From Flaccisagitta enflata (taxonomy: Eukaryota; Chaetognatha; Sagittoidea; Aphragmophora), in the NCBI GenBank assembly GCA_965153355.1, contig OZ231126.1, positions 70,122,001-70,186,000 of the forward strand: a stretch of 64,000 nucleotides of DNA, read 5' to 3'. The notes below the pieces were generated by a model. It made no database searches and was not told where the DNA came from. It saw only the letters and a list, made by a program, of their open reading frames with translations. Positions 20,540 to 31,800 of the stretch are shown one piece after another (position 1 is the stretch's first letter; every line of letters starts with the position of its first letter). Both the position numbers and the translations under genes were made by a program.

Positions 20540-22215
20540 TACTCTGTTGTACTACTACTGACCACAACAACTCTAACAAACTTTTATTAATAAGAGCTCA
20601 CTTTATCCCACTGCACAAAACAAAGAAAGAGCCAAAATAAGGGTGTCTCCAAGCAACAATAAAACCTACTAGCTCTTTTGTACTACAACTGGCCACGACA
20701 ACTCTAACGTGCTATTAGTAATAAGAGCTCACTTTATCCCACAGCACGAAACAAAGAAAGAGGCGCAAAAAGGTGTCTCCAAGGAACAACAAAACCAACT
20801 GACTCTTTTGTACTACTACTGGCCACGACAACTCTAACGTGCTATAAGTAATAAGAGCTTACTTTATCCCACAGCACGAAACAAAGAAAGAGGCACAATA
20901 AAAGTGGGTCCAAGCAACAATAAAACCTACTAGCTCTTTTGTACTACTACTGGCCACGACAACTCTAACGTGCTATTAGTAATAAGAGCTCACTTTATCC
21001 CACAGCACGAAACAAAGAAAGAGGCACAATAAAAGTGGGTCCAAGCAACAATAAAACCTACTAGCTCTTTTGTACTACTACTGGCCACAGCAACTCTAAC
21101 ATGCTATTAGTAATAAGAGCTCACTTAATCCCACAGCATGAAACAAAGAAAGAGGCACAATAAAAGTGGGTCCAAGCAACAATAAAACCTACTAGCTCTT
21201 TCGTACTACTACTGGCCACAGCAACTCTAACATGCTATTAGTAATAAGAGCTCACTTAATCCCACAGCATGAAACAAAGAAAGAGGCACAATAAAGGTGT
21301 CTCCAAGCAACAATAAAACCTACTAGCTCTTTTGTACTACTACTGGCCACAATAACTCTAACATGCTATTAGTAATAAGAGCTCACTTAATCCCAGAGCA
21401 CGAAACAAAGAAAGAGGCGCAAAAAGGTGTCTCCAAGGAACAACAAAACCAACTGACTCTTTTGTACTACTACTGGCCACGACAACTCTAACGTGCTATA
21501 AGTAATAAGAGCTTACTTTATCCCACAGCACGAAACAAAGAAAGAGGCACAATAAAAGTGGGTCCAAGCAACAATAAAACCTACTAGCTCTTTTGTACTA
21601 CTACTGGCCACGACAACTCTAACGTGCTATTAGTAATAAGAGCTTACTTTATCCCACAGCACGAAACAAAGAAAGAGGCACAATAAAAGTGGGTCCAAGC
21701 AACAATAAAACCTACTAGCTCTTTTGTACTACAACTGGCCACGACAACTCTAACGTGCTATTAGTAATAAGAGCTCACTTTATCCCACAGCACGAAACAA
21801 AGAAAGAGGCACAATAAAAGTGGGTCCAAGCAACAATAAAACCTACTAGCTCTTTTCTACTACTACTGGCCACGACAACTCTAACATGCTATTAGTAATA
21901 AGAGCTCACTTAATCCCACAGCATGAAACAAAGAAAGAGGCACAATAAAAGTGGGTCCAAGCAACAATAAAACCTACTAGCTCTTTCGTACTACTACTGG
22001 CCACAGCAACTCTAACATGCTATTAGTAATAAGAGCTCACTTAATCCCACAGCATGAAACAAAGAAAGAGGCACAATAAAGGTGTCTCCAAGCAACAATA
22101 AAACCTACTAGCTCTTTCGTACCACTACTGGCCACAATAACTCTAACATGCTATTAGTAATAAGAGCTCACTTAATCCCAGAGCACGAAACAAAGAAAGA
22201 GGCGCAAGAAAGGTT
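20540..22215 (+). repeat. 131-bp satellite, ~13 monomers, with higher-order pattern
   Basis: Each monomer contains 'gtaataagagctcacttta', 'cagcacgaaacaaagaaaga' and 'tactactactggccacgac'. The marker 'ataagagct' recurs every 130-131 bp. Monomer variants after GAGGC follow the order A-B-C-C-C-D, then B-C-C-C-C-D, then B, so blocks of five to six monomers (~655-786 bp) repeat as units. Confidence 0.9.
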
Positions 22216-22409
22216 TCTCCGTGCGTAGGAAACCCAGAGAATAAAGGGCCTTGAGACAAGTGTAGGCGGGGAAGAGAAGGAGAAAGAAAATCATTGTAGG
22301 GAAAAAAGATGTGGAGAGAGAAAAACGATTATGAAAATGATGATTATGTTAATTGCGTTGTTGTGAGCAAAGAATAATTCTGTCGTCACATGGTGCGTTC
22401 TTCTTCTAA

Positions 22410-22665
22410 CTTCCACCACACATTATATCTCGAAAACCTTAACAATTGCAGATAAATCGCACACACCGAATAACAGACGCACGTAAAAGTACACATACAT
22501 TCTGAAACTCGTACTGACAAAGTTACACACACGAAGCGGCATGAAAATCGACCGTTTCCACATCCCTACTTCCACCACACAATTTATCTCGAAAACCTAA
22601 ACAATTGCAGATAAATCGCACACACCGAATAACAGACGCACGTAAAAGTACACACACATTCTTCG
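22410..22665 (+). repeat. ~95-bp segment duplicated in direct orientation
   Basis: The segment starting 'cttccaccacaca' and containing 'gcagataaatcgcacacacc' and 'gacgcacgtaaaagtacaca' occurs at 22410-22503 and 22569-22662 with very few differences, separated by ~65 bp. No gene. Confidence 0.85.
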
Positions 22666-22924
22666 AAAAAAATCCCATGCAATCCAATGGGGGATTTGTG
22701 ACACTTTTTTCAAGATGTCACAAGATTTGTGACACGGTGTCACAATAAAAATGTCTCAATAACAGACACAGATGTCATGACTTGCAAGCCCACCTTTCTT
22801 TCCTAAGAATGTTTTGGACGTCTCAGTCCCAGTGGCAAATCTTCTTATCATAAGATCAGATGTCCCAACCATAAAAAAAGTCAAATGACCCAAAAAGGAC
22901 CTAATATCCTTCTGCTTCTCAAGC

Positions 22925-23150
22925 GATGAACTTGATTTCAGTAATAATTCAGATGTCACAGACTGAGGCAAAGTGAAGTGTCACATATTTAGGTAAAGTC
23001 AACTGTCGCTAATTGATGCATAGTCAGGGGTCACACATATGTGTCCAAGGCAAGTGTCGGTAATTAATGCAAAGTCAAGTGTCACATATACTTTTTCATA
23101 TTGAGGCAATGTCAGGTGTCACAAAATGAGTCTATGTCAGGTGTTACTCA
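22925..23150 (+). repeat. Degenerate AAAGTCAAGTGTCACAT repeat (left flank)
   Basis: Successive ~40-bp units carry variants such as AAAGTCAAGTGTCACATA, GGCAATGTCAGGTGTCACA and ATGTCAGGTGTTACTCACA. The same word in the same orientation makes up the homogeneous array at 39720-40437 beyond the recombinase gene. Confidence 0.65.
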
Positions 23151-23337
23151 CACTTTGCGGTTATGACAAATGTCCCAAAAGTTAAAGTTGATGGCTGATG
23201 TGATCTTGTGTGTGTGTGAGAGAGAGAGAGAGAGATTTCATTGAGACATAGCATTCTTTTGCGTTGCCAAGTCGCATCTCAGTCAGTCAGTGTGAGTCAC
23301 ACAAAACATCTGAAGAGATCACAATAAGGGAGAGGTT

Positions 23338-23544
23338 AGTGACAAGAGGGGCTAGCGGGGTAGGAATTCATATTGAAGCATATTTGCTCTTTGGTGAATC
23401 TACCCCTTCAATTTCCCCAAAAGCCCTTTATATATATATATATGTATATATGAAGAGGGTTTTGAAGAAAATGACCAACCTTCAGAGCAGATAAAGAAAA
23501 CATGCTCAGCATGTATTCACACCCCGCTAGCCCCTCTTGTCACT
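23338..23544. repeat. 207-bp foldback segment, copy 1
   Basis: Ends AGTGACAAGAGGGGCTAGCG and its reverse complement CGCTAGCCCCTCTTGTCACT. Inner arms also pair (CCCAAAAGCCCTTTATATA against TATATGAAGAGGGTTTTGAA). The centre is an alternating TA stretch. Confidence 0.85.
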
Positions 23545-23873
23545 GATTCCCCCTTTCATGTGTAATGAATAACTGTGGCACAATCAGTGACACCTAGAAT
23601 TTCAGTATAAAAAGTAACATCAAATTGGGGCTATCAAAAAAAAGTCTGATGCCTATGTATGTTACAATTGATGTCACATTTGTTGTTTGCTGTTTGAGGC
23701 AATGACAAATAAACCTACAGTGATGACAAATGTCCAAAATGAAGCCAAGTATTGCATCATTGAGACAGACACTTGATGTTACATCTGTTATTTGCTGCTC
23801 TGCGCGCTTATAACAAGACACTGCAGTTATGACAATTGTCCCAAAAGTTAAAGATGATGGCTGATATGATCTT

Positions 23874-23908
<35 letters not shown>

Positions 23909-24008
23909 CATTGAGACAACGGTCTTTTGAGTATCCATGTCTATGCATCTCAGTCAGTCAGTGTGAGTCACACAAAACATCTGAAGAGATCACAATAAGG
24001 GAGAGGTG

Positions 24009-24215
24009 AGTGACAAGAGGGGCTAGCGGGGTAGGAATTCATATTGAAGGATATTTGCTCTTTGGTGAATCTACCCCTTCAATTTCCCCAAAAGCCCTTA
24101 ATATATATATATATGTATATATAAAGAGGGTTTTGAAGAAAATGACCAACCTTCAGAGCAGATAAAGAAAACATGCTCACCATGTATTCTAACCCCGCTA
24201 GCCCCTCTTGTCACT
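24009..24215. repeat. 207-bp foldback segment, copy 2
   Basis: Same termini and TA-rich centre as copy 1, with inner flank CTAACCCCGCTAG at the right. Confidence 0.85.
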
Positions 24216-24677
24216 GATTCCCCCTTTCATGTGTAATGAATAACTGTGGCACAATAAGTGACACCTAGAATTTCAGTATAAAAAGTAACATCAAATTTGG
24301 GCTATCAAAAAAAAGTCTGATGCCTATGTATGTTATAATTGATGTCACATTTGTTGTTTGCTGTTTGAAGCAATGACACATAATGCTTCAGTGATGACAA
24401 ATGTCCAAAAAGAAGCCAACTATTGCATCATTGAGACAGACACTTGATGTTACATCTGTTATTTGCTGCTCTGCGCCCTTATAACAAGACACTGCAGTTA
24501 TGACAATTGTCCCAAAAGTTAAAGATGATGGCTGATATGATCTTATTTGTGAGAGAGAGAGAGAGAGAGAGAGATTTCATTGAGACAACGGTCTTTTGAG
24601 TAGCCATGTCTATGCATCTCAGTCAGTCAGTGTGAGTCACACAAAACATCTGAAGAGATCACAATAAGGGAGAGGTT

Positions 24678-24884
24678 AGTGACAAGAGGGGCTAGCGGGG
24701 TAGGAATTCATATTGAAGGATATTTGCTCTTTGGTGAATCTACCCCTTCAATTTCCCCAAAAGCCCTTTATATATATATATATGTATATATAAAGAGGGT
24801 TTTGAAGAAAATGACCAACCTTCAGAGCAGATAAAGAAAACATGCTCACCATGTATTCTAACCCCGCTAGCCCCTCTTGTCACT
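24678..24884. repeat. 207-bp foldback segment, copy 3
   Basis: Near-identical to copy 2, 669 bp downstream. Confidence 0.85.
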
Positions 24885-25213
24885 GATTCCCCCTTTCATG
24901 TGTAATGAATAACTGTGGCACAATAAGTGACTCCTAGAATTTCAGTATAAAAAGTACCATCAAATTTGGGCTATCAAAAAAAAGTCTGATGCCTATGTAT
25001 GTTACAATTGATGTCACATTTGTTGTTTGCTGTTTGAAGCAATGACACATAACGCTTCAGTGATGACAAACGTCCAAAAAGAAGCCAAGTATTGCATCAT
25101 TGAGACAGACACTTGATGTTACATCTGTTATTTGCTGCTTTGCGCACTTATAACAAGACACTGCAGATATGACAATTGTCCCAAAAGTTAAAGATGATGG
25201 CTGATATGATCTT

Positions 25214-25290
<77 letters not shown>

Positions 25291-25378
25291 GGTCTTTTGA
25301 GTAGCCATGTCTATGCATCTCAGTCAGTCAGTGTGAGTCACACAAAACATCTGAAGAGATCACAATAAGGGAGAGGTT

Positions 25379-25585
25379 AGTGACAAGAGGGGCTAGCGGG
25401 GTAGGAATTCATATTGAAGGATATTTGCTCTTTGGTGAATCTACCCCTTCAATTTCCCCAAAAGCCCTTTATATATATATATATGTATATATAAAGAGGG
25501 TTTTGAAGAAAATGACCAACCTTCAGAGCAGATAAAGAAAACATGCTCACCATGTATTCTAACCCCGCTAGCCCCTCTTGTCACT
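25379..25585. repeat. 207-bp foldback segment, copy 4
   Basis: Near-identical to copy 3, 701 bp downstream. The longer spacing is due to an expanded (GA)n. Confidence 0.85.
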
Positions 25586-26073
25586 GATTCCCCCCTTTAT
25601 GTGAAGTGGATCAATGTGTCACAAACTGTGACATTACAAATTATCGCCTGCAGATGCAGTGGCGATTTGTGACTGAGTCATAGCCAATGTGATTGTAACT
25701 AGGCCAGATACATGGTAACCTTTGCCACTTGTGGTTGGGCAGAGGAAGTGATCTAAAAGATACATAAAACCATTATATGCAAATGTCACCAACAAATGGG
25801 CTAATGGTTAAAAGGGGCTAACAGTCGCGTATTACCCCAAATTCGCGCTCCAATTATACTTTGACCATCGAAGCGACCAATTATTGATGAGACAAATGAA
25901 ATTCATATATGGTAGCTTCTATCCACCCCCATCAGTGTGGTTTTGATGATTCTATGCGTATTAATTTAATTTGCTTTATTATTTGACATTTACCCATGTC
26001 TCTTGTGACATATGTTTTTGCATTTCCCACCTGTGACATTTGTTTTTCCCCCCATATTCGCCGCCAAAAACAA

Positions 26074-26078
26074 AGAGA

Positions 26079-26133
<55 letters not shown>
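26074..26133. repeat. (GA)n microsatellite
   Basis: About 60 bp of GA dinucleotides. Confidence 0.95.
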
Positions 26134-26136
<3 letters not shown>

Positions 26137-26218
26137 CGAGCTGAGTCATAAAAATATTCCTCTTGAGTCATGGAGAATATTCTTCATGATAACAATACTT
26201 TATTCTCTGAAGTCACAG

Positions 26219-26553
26219 ACACGCGACTGTATAAGAGGCTTTGTCCGCTCGTCCGTTCATTGGTCTGTTGGTCCGTTATAATCCAGTTGGTAAGTATGAA
26301 AAAAACGCAAATCCGCCCCTGCCCACCCAAAACTTTGATAGCTTTTGTGACATCTGAAACATTCTGACATAAAGTCTTCTCTTGTTCTGTCGTCCAACAA
26401 GGCCGGATACATGGCCACCAGTTGCGGACGGGTGGGCAGGGGAGGAAATGCGCGTTTTCCAACTTTTTGACTCAATCATTACGGACCAACGGACCGACGG
26501 ACGGACCGACGGACGGACCGACGTATGGACCGACGGACGGACAAAGCCTCTTA
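26219..26553. mobile_element. Two B-family elements in inverted orientation
   Basis: A minus-oriented piece (26219-26330: 'acacgcgactgtataagagg', GTCC repeats, 'cccctgcccaccc') is followed by a plus-oriented piece (26394-26553: CAAGGCCGGATACATGG, 'cggacgggtgggcagggg', GACC/GACG repeats, 'acaaagcctctta'). A further head-like fragment lies at 26655-26700. Confidence 0.65.
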
Positions 26554-26699
26554 AAGATAACTCTTACATTTGAAGATTGAATCACGCTTGCCTTTGCATT
26601 TCTTGAATGTTGGGACAAAGAAAACATTCCTATGACAAGAACAGCCGAAACAGTCGATGGACGGTTGGGCAGGAGCAGTAATTCAATAGCCGCTTGCAA

Positions 26700-27111
26700 T
26701 TCAATGTCCCCTTCTGACAGACCAATCTCCCAACCAACAGTCCGACCAGCTAATAGTAATTTAATGAATAGTATGTCTGTCTTTGGTCTATTTTTCCGCT
26801 GTCTTTTTCTATCTTTTTCAAACAATCTGCTTTGAATGGGTCCTACAAAATTCAATTCGGCAGAAATGAACCAATGACCAGCCAGATAGTTACGCAAGTC
26901 CTATTCGGTACAATTCTCGTTATTTCCTTATTTGGTAATGTTGAAATTTCTGCTCCTCCCTCCTCCTCCTGTTTTTTCTGATGATCGGGAGATGTTTTTT
27001 TTCGAAATCAGACCGCTTCCGTCTCGGATCCGACGTTAATTTAAGCTCCCGATTATTTTGACATTTTCCTCCTCCGTCATTCCAGTTCAGCCCGTAGTTT
27101 TCGAAGTCACG
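26700..27111 (+). promoter_or_regulatory. Upstream region of the recombinase-like gene
   Basis: About 400 bp between B-family fragments and the first ATG. No convincing TATA box or initiator stands out. The start at 27112 has A at -3 and G at +4, a good eukaryotic start context. It is listed as the likely promoter and 5' UTR by position only. Confidence 0.3.
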
Positions 27112-28898
27112 ATGGGCAGGAAAAAGCGGAAATCCCCGGTTGATTTGAACGGTAACGCAAAGAAAAAGACTTTCGTCTCAAATAGTAGTTTGGCAGAAAG
27201 TGCTACGCTTCGTGTTGCTTCCGCTCCTCCATCGCGCGTTAATCAGTCGGCCGAAGGTGACGAGTTGAGTCCGCCAATTGGTGGTAATTCTACTTGTCTC
27301 AATAGCGCCAAAACTCGGTTGTCGTCAAGTTCTTCGTCTTCATCAAGCTCATCTTCATCTTCATCGGGCTCATCTTCGTCTTCTTCGCGCTCATGTCTGT
27401 CTTCATCGGCGAATGTAGTGCCAGAGACAAAAGGCAGCCCGCCGATAGCAACCAACGCGTCCGTGAGGGGAACTGCGCCAGTGGCGGATGGTTTGTCGGT
27501 AACAAATGCAAGTAGCAGTTCCAATCAAGAAGCAAACAGCAACAACAGATCCAGATCAAGTAAGGGGCCATTTGAAGCTGAAAGTATCCACTGTTAACGT
27601 TGTCAAATATTTTTTCATCATGTCATCATGTCATGTCATGTCATCATGTCGTTATCTCATTTGTTTTTTTTCATTTTCCGGCCTACAGAACTGCCGAGTA
27701 CGTCAGATTCCGATTTTGACGCTGCCACTCTGGAGACGTGTAACCGAAGCCTCAATCCACCACCACCACCACCACCACCACCACCACCACCAGCCAATTC
27801 ATCGACTCCGCCTCAACGCTCAAAAGGTGTGTTAAGATGGTTGAAAGCCGGTGTGATTCTATCTAATTTGTTGTAGTGTCTCAGGGTATTGATTTGTTTA
27901 CTTTTGAAAATTATCAAGCTCTGCATTCCCATCGATGGAACTCACATCAAATTGCTTTCATCTTTTGTTCTACTCCCTTGATACACTTCAGATGCGCCTC
28001 CAAAAGGCCGGCGTGGGATGGAATCAAAAGCCAATGATCTGTTCAAGTCAGCAAAGGTCCCGTGTCCACATTGTGGCCTTGAGCTCGATGGAAAAGTCTG
28101 GAAACACGGCTCTCAGACTGTGACAAAGGTGCGTGGCAAGCTTTTTTTTCATTAGCTGTTGATGACTGTAAAAGTTGCACTAACTAAATCATTTGGATAT
28201 ATGAAATTTGGTGATTGACATTTTATTCTAATTTTAACTATGACTGAATGTTCGTCCCCTTAGGTGCGATGCAACGACGAGTGGATTATCATCAAAGTCT
28301 CAAAAGATTTTCGGCTACCGTGTCTTCTGTGCGTCGCCGCCGCCAAACAGGATAAAGAAAAGGCCAAATTAGATTGGCGTTCGGCAACTGTGAATCCGAA
28401 GGAGTTGCGTGCATGGATTCAGCCTAGATTAAGGCAACACATCATTCGGTAAGACTGTCATTTGTTAGTTCAACATATGATTTGTCCATCTGTATCTGTG
28501 TTTTCCCGTGTATCCGTCCCTGAAGACATCTGCCTTTGCCTACAAGATATTTCATTTGACATGTATAAGCCCAAGAGTAACAAGATTGTTGACCTTTGTC
28601 ACGGTTTTGATTTGTAAGTGTACTGTGACGTTTGTTTTTGCTGTCTTGAGCAAGTTTCGTGTCATTTGTTAGTTATTCTCTCATTGTCCTCAAATTTGTC
28701 CCTTGTTTCAATTGTTCATTTCTATGTTCTGTCACTAATGTTTGGTTCCTATTATAAATTGAACTTCAAAGGGCTCATGGGAAGAGATCTAAAGATCCTG
28801 AAATGGAATCTTTTCATCGCCGCTGCATGGAAGAACTCTGCGCTTGTTTACACACCAAACCAGATTTACAGCCACCTTCATCTCCCGAGTTGTACCAG
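27112..28898 (+). CDS. Exons 1-5: N-terminal basic, Ser/Pro-rich and Cys-rich region
   Basis: 345 residues. Exon 1 has the basic start, a second KKK patch and ~29 mostly Ser residues; splice phase after it is 1. Exon 2 carries twelve Pro. Exon 3 has VPCPHCGLELDGKVWKHG, and exon 4 has LPCLLC plus a Trp/basic stretch. The C-x2-C ... C-x2-C spacing (Cys 220/223 and 261/264, with His 222 and 234 between) suggests a zinc-binding DNA-contact module split by an intron. Exon 5 has a further Cys/His cluster (HRRCMEELCACLH, about residues 318-330). Exon 5 was found by phase matching and its translated sense rather than by a long open frame; it fits exactly between exons 4 and 6. Confidence 0.75.
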
Positions 28899-31800
28899 GT
28901 AGTGTAATCGGCGATGTTGATGCTTTGTCCATCAGTATTGGTCCGTTTGCCGTTTAGCTCAAATGCTTAAAAGTAAATGTGTGAAAGTGCATATAAGATG
29001 ACGTGGTGTGCTAAAAGCAATGACATGTCATTATAAAATATGATCGACAGATGTAAAAACCTTTATAAAGATGTGTGATAGATAATTAAGGCTGAATGTC
29101 ATAAGACACATATGAAAAGACAGTTATCACAATAGACAGACGTTCATCACAATAGACACATGTTTGTCACAATATAGATGTCACAATAGACACCAACATC
29201 TGTCACGATATACATCTGTCACGATATACATCTGTCACAATACACATCTGTCACAATACACATCTGTCACAATACACATCTGTCACAATACACATCTGTC
29301 AATATACATCTGTCACTGTCACAATACACATCTGTCACAATACACATCTGTCACAATACACATCTGTCACAATACACATCTGTCACAATACACATCTGTC
29401 ACAATACACATCTGTCACAATACACATCTGTCACAATACACATCTGTCACAATACACATCTGTCACAATACACATCTGTCACAATACACATCTGTCACAA
29501 TACACATCTGTCACAATACACATCTGTCACAATACACATCTGTCACAATACACATCTGTCACAATACACATCTGTCACAATACACATCTGTCACAATACA
29601 CATCTGTCACAATACACATCTGTCACAATACACATCTGTCACAATACACATCTGTCACAATACACATCTGTCACAATACACATCTGTCACAATACACATC
29701 TGTCACAATACACATCTGTCACAATACACATCTGTCACAATACACATCTGTCACAATACACATCTGTCACAATACACATCTGTCACAATACACATCTGTC
29801 GCAATACACATCTGTCGCAATACACATCTGTCGCAATACACATCTGTCGCAATACACATCTGTCGCAATACACATCTGTCGCAATACACATCTGTCGCAA
29901 TACACATCTGTCGCAATACACATCTGTCGCAATACACATCTGTCGCAATACACATCTGTCGCAATACACATCTGTCGCAATACACATCTGTCGCAATACA
30001 CATCTGTCGCAATACACATCTGTCGCAATACACATCTGTCGCAATACACATCTGTCGCAATACACATCTGTCGCAATACACATCTGTCGCAATACACATC
30101 TGTCACAATACACATCTGTCACAATACACATCTGTCACAATACACATCTGTCACAATACACATCTGTCACAATACACATCTGTCACAAATTGTCATTATC
30201 AGGCGCGTACAAGCGACTTAAGAACTTGCCAAGTCAGTCCATACATAGGTCCATTGGTCAAAATGTTTGTCTTTTGTTCTGTCCATTGGTAATTTTTCAA
30301 TGTCATCGGTTTTGCTCTACTGCCCCTACCCCTCCCCCCCTCATGACTAAACCTTGTATCCAGCCTTCTCATTTTGAGACACACATCTTGAACCTATCTC
30401 ATTGTCATTTCATTGCAGGTCTCTTCGGCGGTGGAGAGTGATGAAGGTGTGGACCAGGGCTCGGTGCCAGATGTCCAAGGGCGTCCACATTCCAAGCGTG
30501 ATGTCGCTTTAGCAGCAGAAGAGGCATTTGCCATCAACGGACAGTACCCCAATGTGCCCCATGGTTTCTTGAATTACATCAGCGACCGCCGGTTGGTCAC
30601 CCAAAAAATTTACAGACACGATATCGAACAGTTCCTTGGATTTGTTGAGAGAGAAACAAAGCAACCAGGCAGATTAGAGGAAGTTTGGAATTGGAACTTG
30701 TGCCATCGTTTTCTCAAGATCGTGAAAGCTATCTACGCTCCGTCAACTGCTTGCAACTATTTGGCCGCCCTCAAAGCCGCAAGAGACTATCTCGAGTTCG
30801 AAGGTCGATGCCCTGCTAATTACAGAGAAATAAATGATCGCTTCCAAAAACTGACCAAGACCGGGACCAAAGCGAAAAACAGCTATCAGAGACAGATAAA
30901 GCATACCAGGTTGGATAACACAGACCATCTTTTGCAAGACTTGTTTAACAATATCTATCATTCTGTCTCTCTATGGTCTCAGTACAATGGAATCGTCGCC
31001 GAGGTCAAAGCAGCTTTAAAGGCCAAGAAGCCAGTTCGACGTCTCACGCGATTTGAATATACATTCGTCATAGGGTTCGTTGCTTGGTTGCTTCTTTTGC
31101 TGAATCTGAAGCGAAGTGGAAATCTTTGTCTACTTGAACTGAAGAGTGTTGCTGCAGCATTGAATTCTGCACTTGCAACTTTCATGGCTAAGAACAAGGG
31201 CGTCGATATTTCCAAATTGCCCCGGAAACTTGATCAATCCATCTTAATTCCCGCTGTATTTGAAGTTGCTGAGTCAACGAAAAAGATGGAAGTTGAATAC
31301 TTTTGTGTGTCTAATCCAAGAGACCAGCGTGCGCTACTCGAATTCGTGGAGTATTTGAGGGATAATGGCCCAACCGAGCCCAAGTCAACCAAGTTCCTGA
31401 TCAATTCCAAAGGTCACAAATTAGACAAAGTGACCCCATATTTACAGGCTATAACAAATGCCGTGAATATTCCCGAGGTGACGGTAATGAAGTTGCGGTC
31501 TCTTATTGAGACAGAGAATTTATGCGAGGAGCAACAAGCTGAGGTATCAGAGCATTTGGGCCACAATAAACAAATCACGATGACATACTACTTTTCTCCT
31601 CGCAAACGTCATGCTGTTAGTGCCCATTTCCGCATCTTATCCATGTTTCAGCGCAGTGGGGAAAAAGAATCTGTCTCACCAACCAAAACGCTGTGGGATC
31701 CTGTGAGTATAACGATATCGCTTCTTTCCGTTTCTTTTAGTTAGTGCCGCATTGCTGTTGGTTGATTGAAAATGAAAACGCCCTTCTCCCCCCCCCTACT

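Larger units (their letters stand above)
23155..25625 (+). repeat. 670-bp tandem array, ~3.7 units
   Basis: Unit marker 'gttatgacaa' with TGTCCCAAAAGTTAAAG recurs at about 23158, 23825, 24495 and 25165. Each unit holds a (GA)n tract (longest at 25217-25289), a 207-bp hairpin segment, and TGTCACATTTGTTG / ACATCTGTTATTTGCTG words. Adjacent units differ at few positions. The last unit diverges after the hairpin. No protein is encoded. Confidence 0.9.

Noticed and set aside
22756-22971. 71-residue minus frame left of the 670-bp array
   Set aside because: No family recognised, no homologous frame in related repeats, and its start lies in repeat-like sequence.
27058-27111. Upstream extension of exon 1
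   Set aside because: The extended frame starts at TTG, not ATG; 27112 is the first ATG in frame and has a good context.
29164-30441. 425-residue repetitive frame leading up to the exon 6 acceptor
   Set aside because: A 16-bp repeat stays open in all frames; it is out of frame with exon 6 and lies within intron 5.
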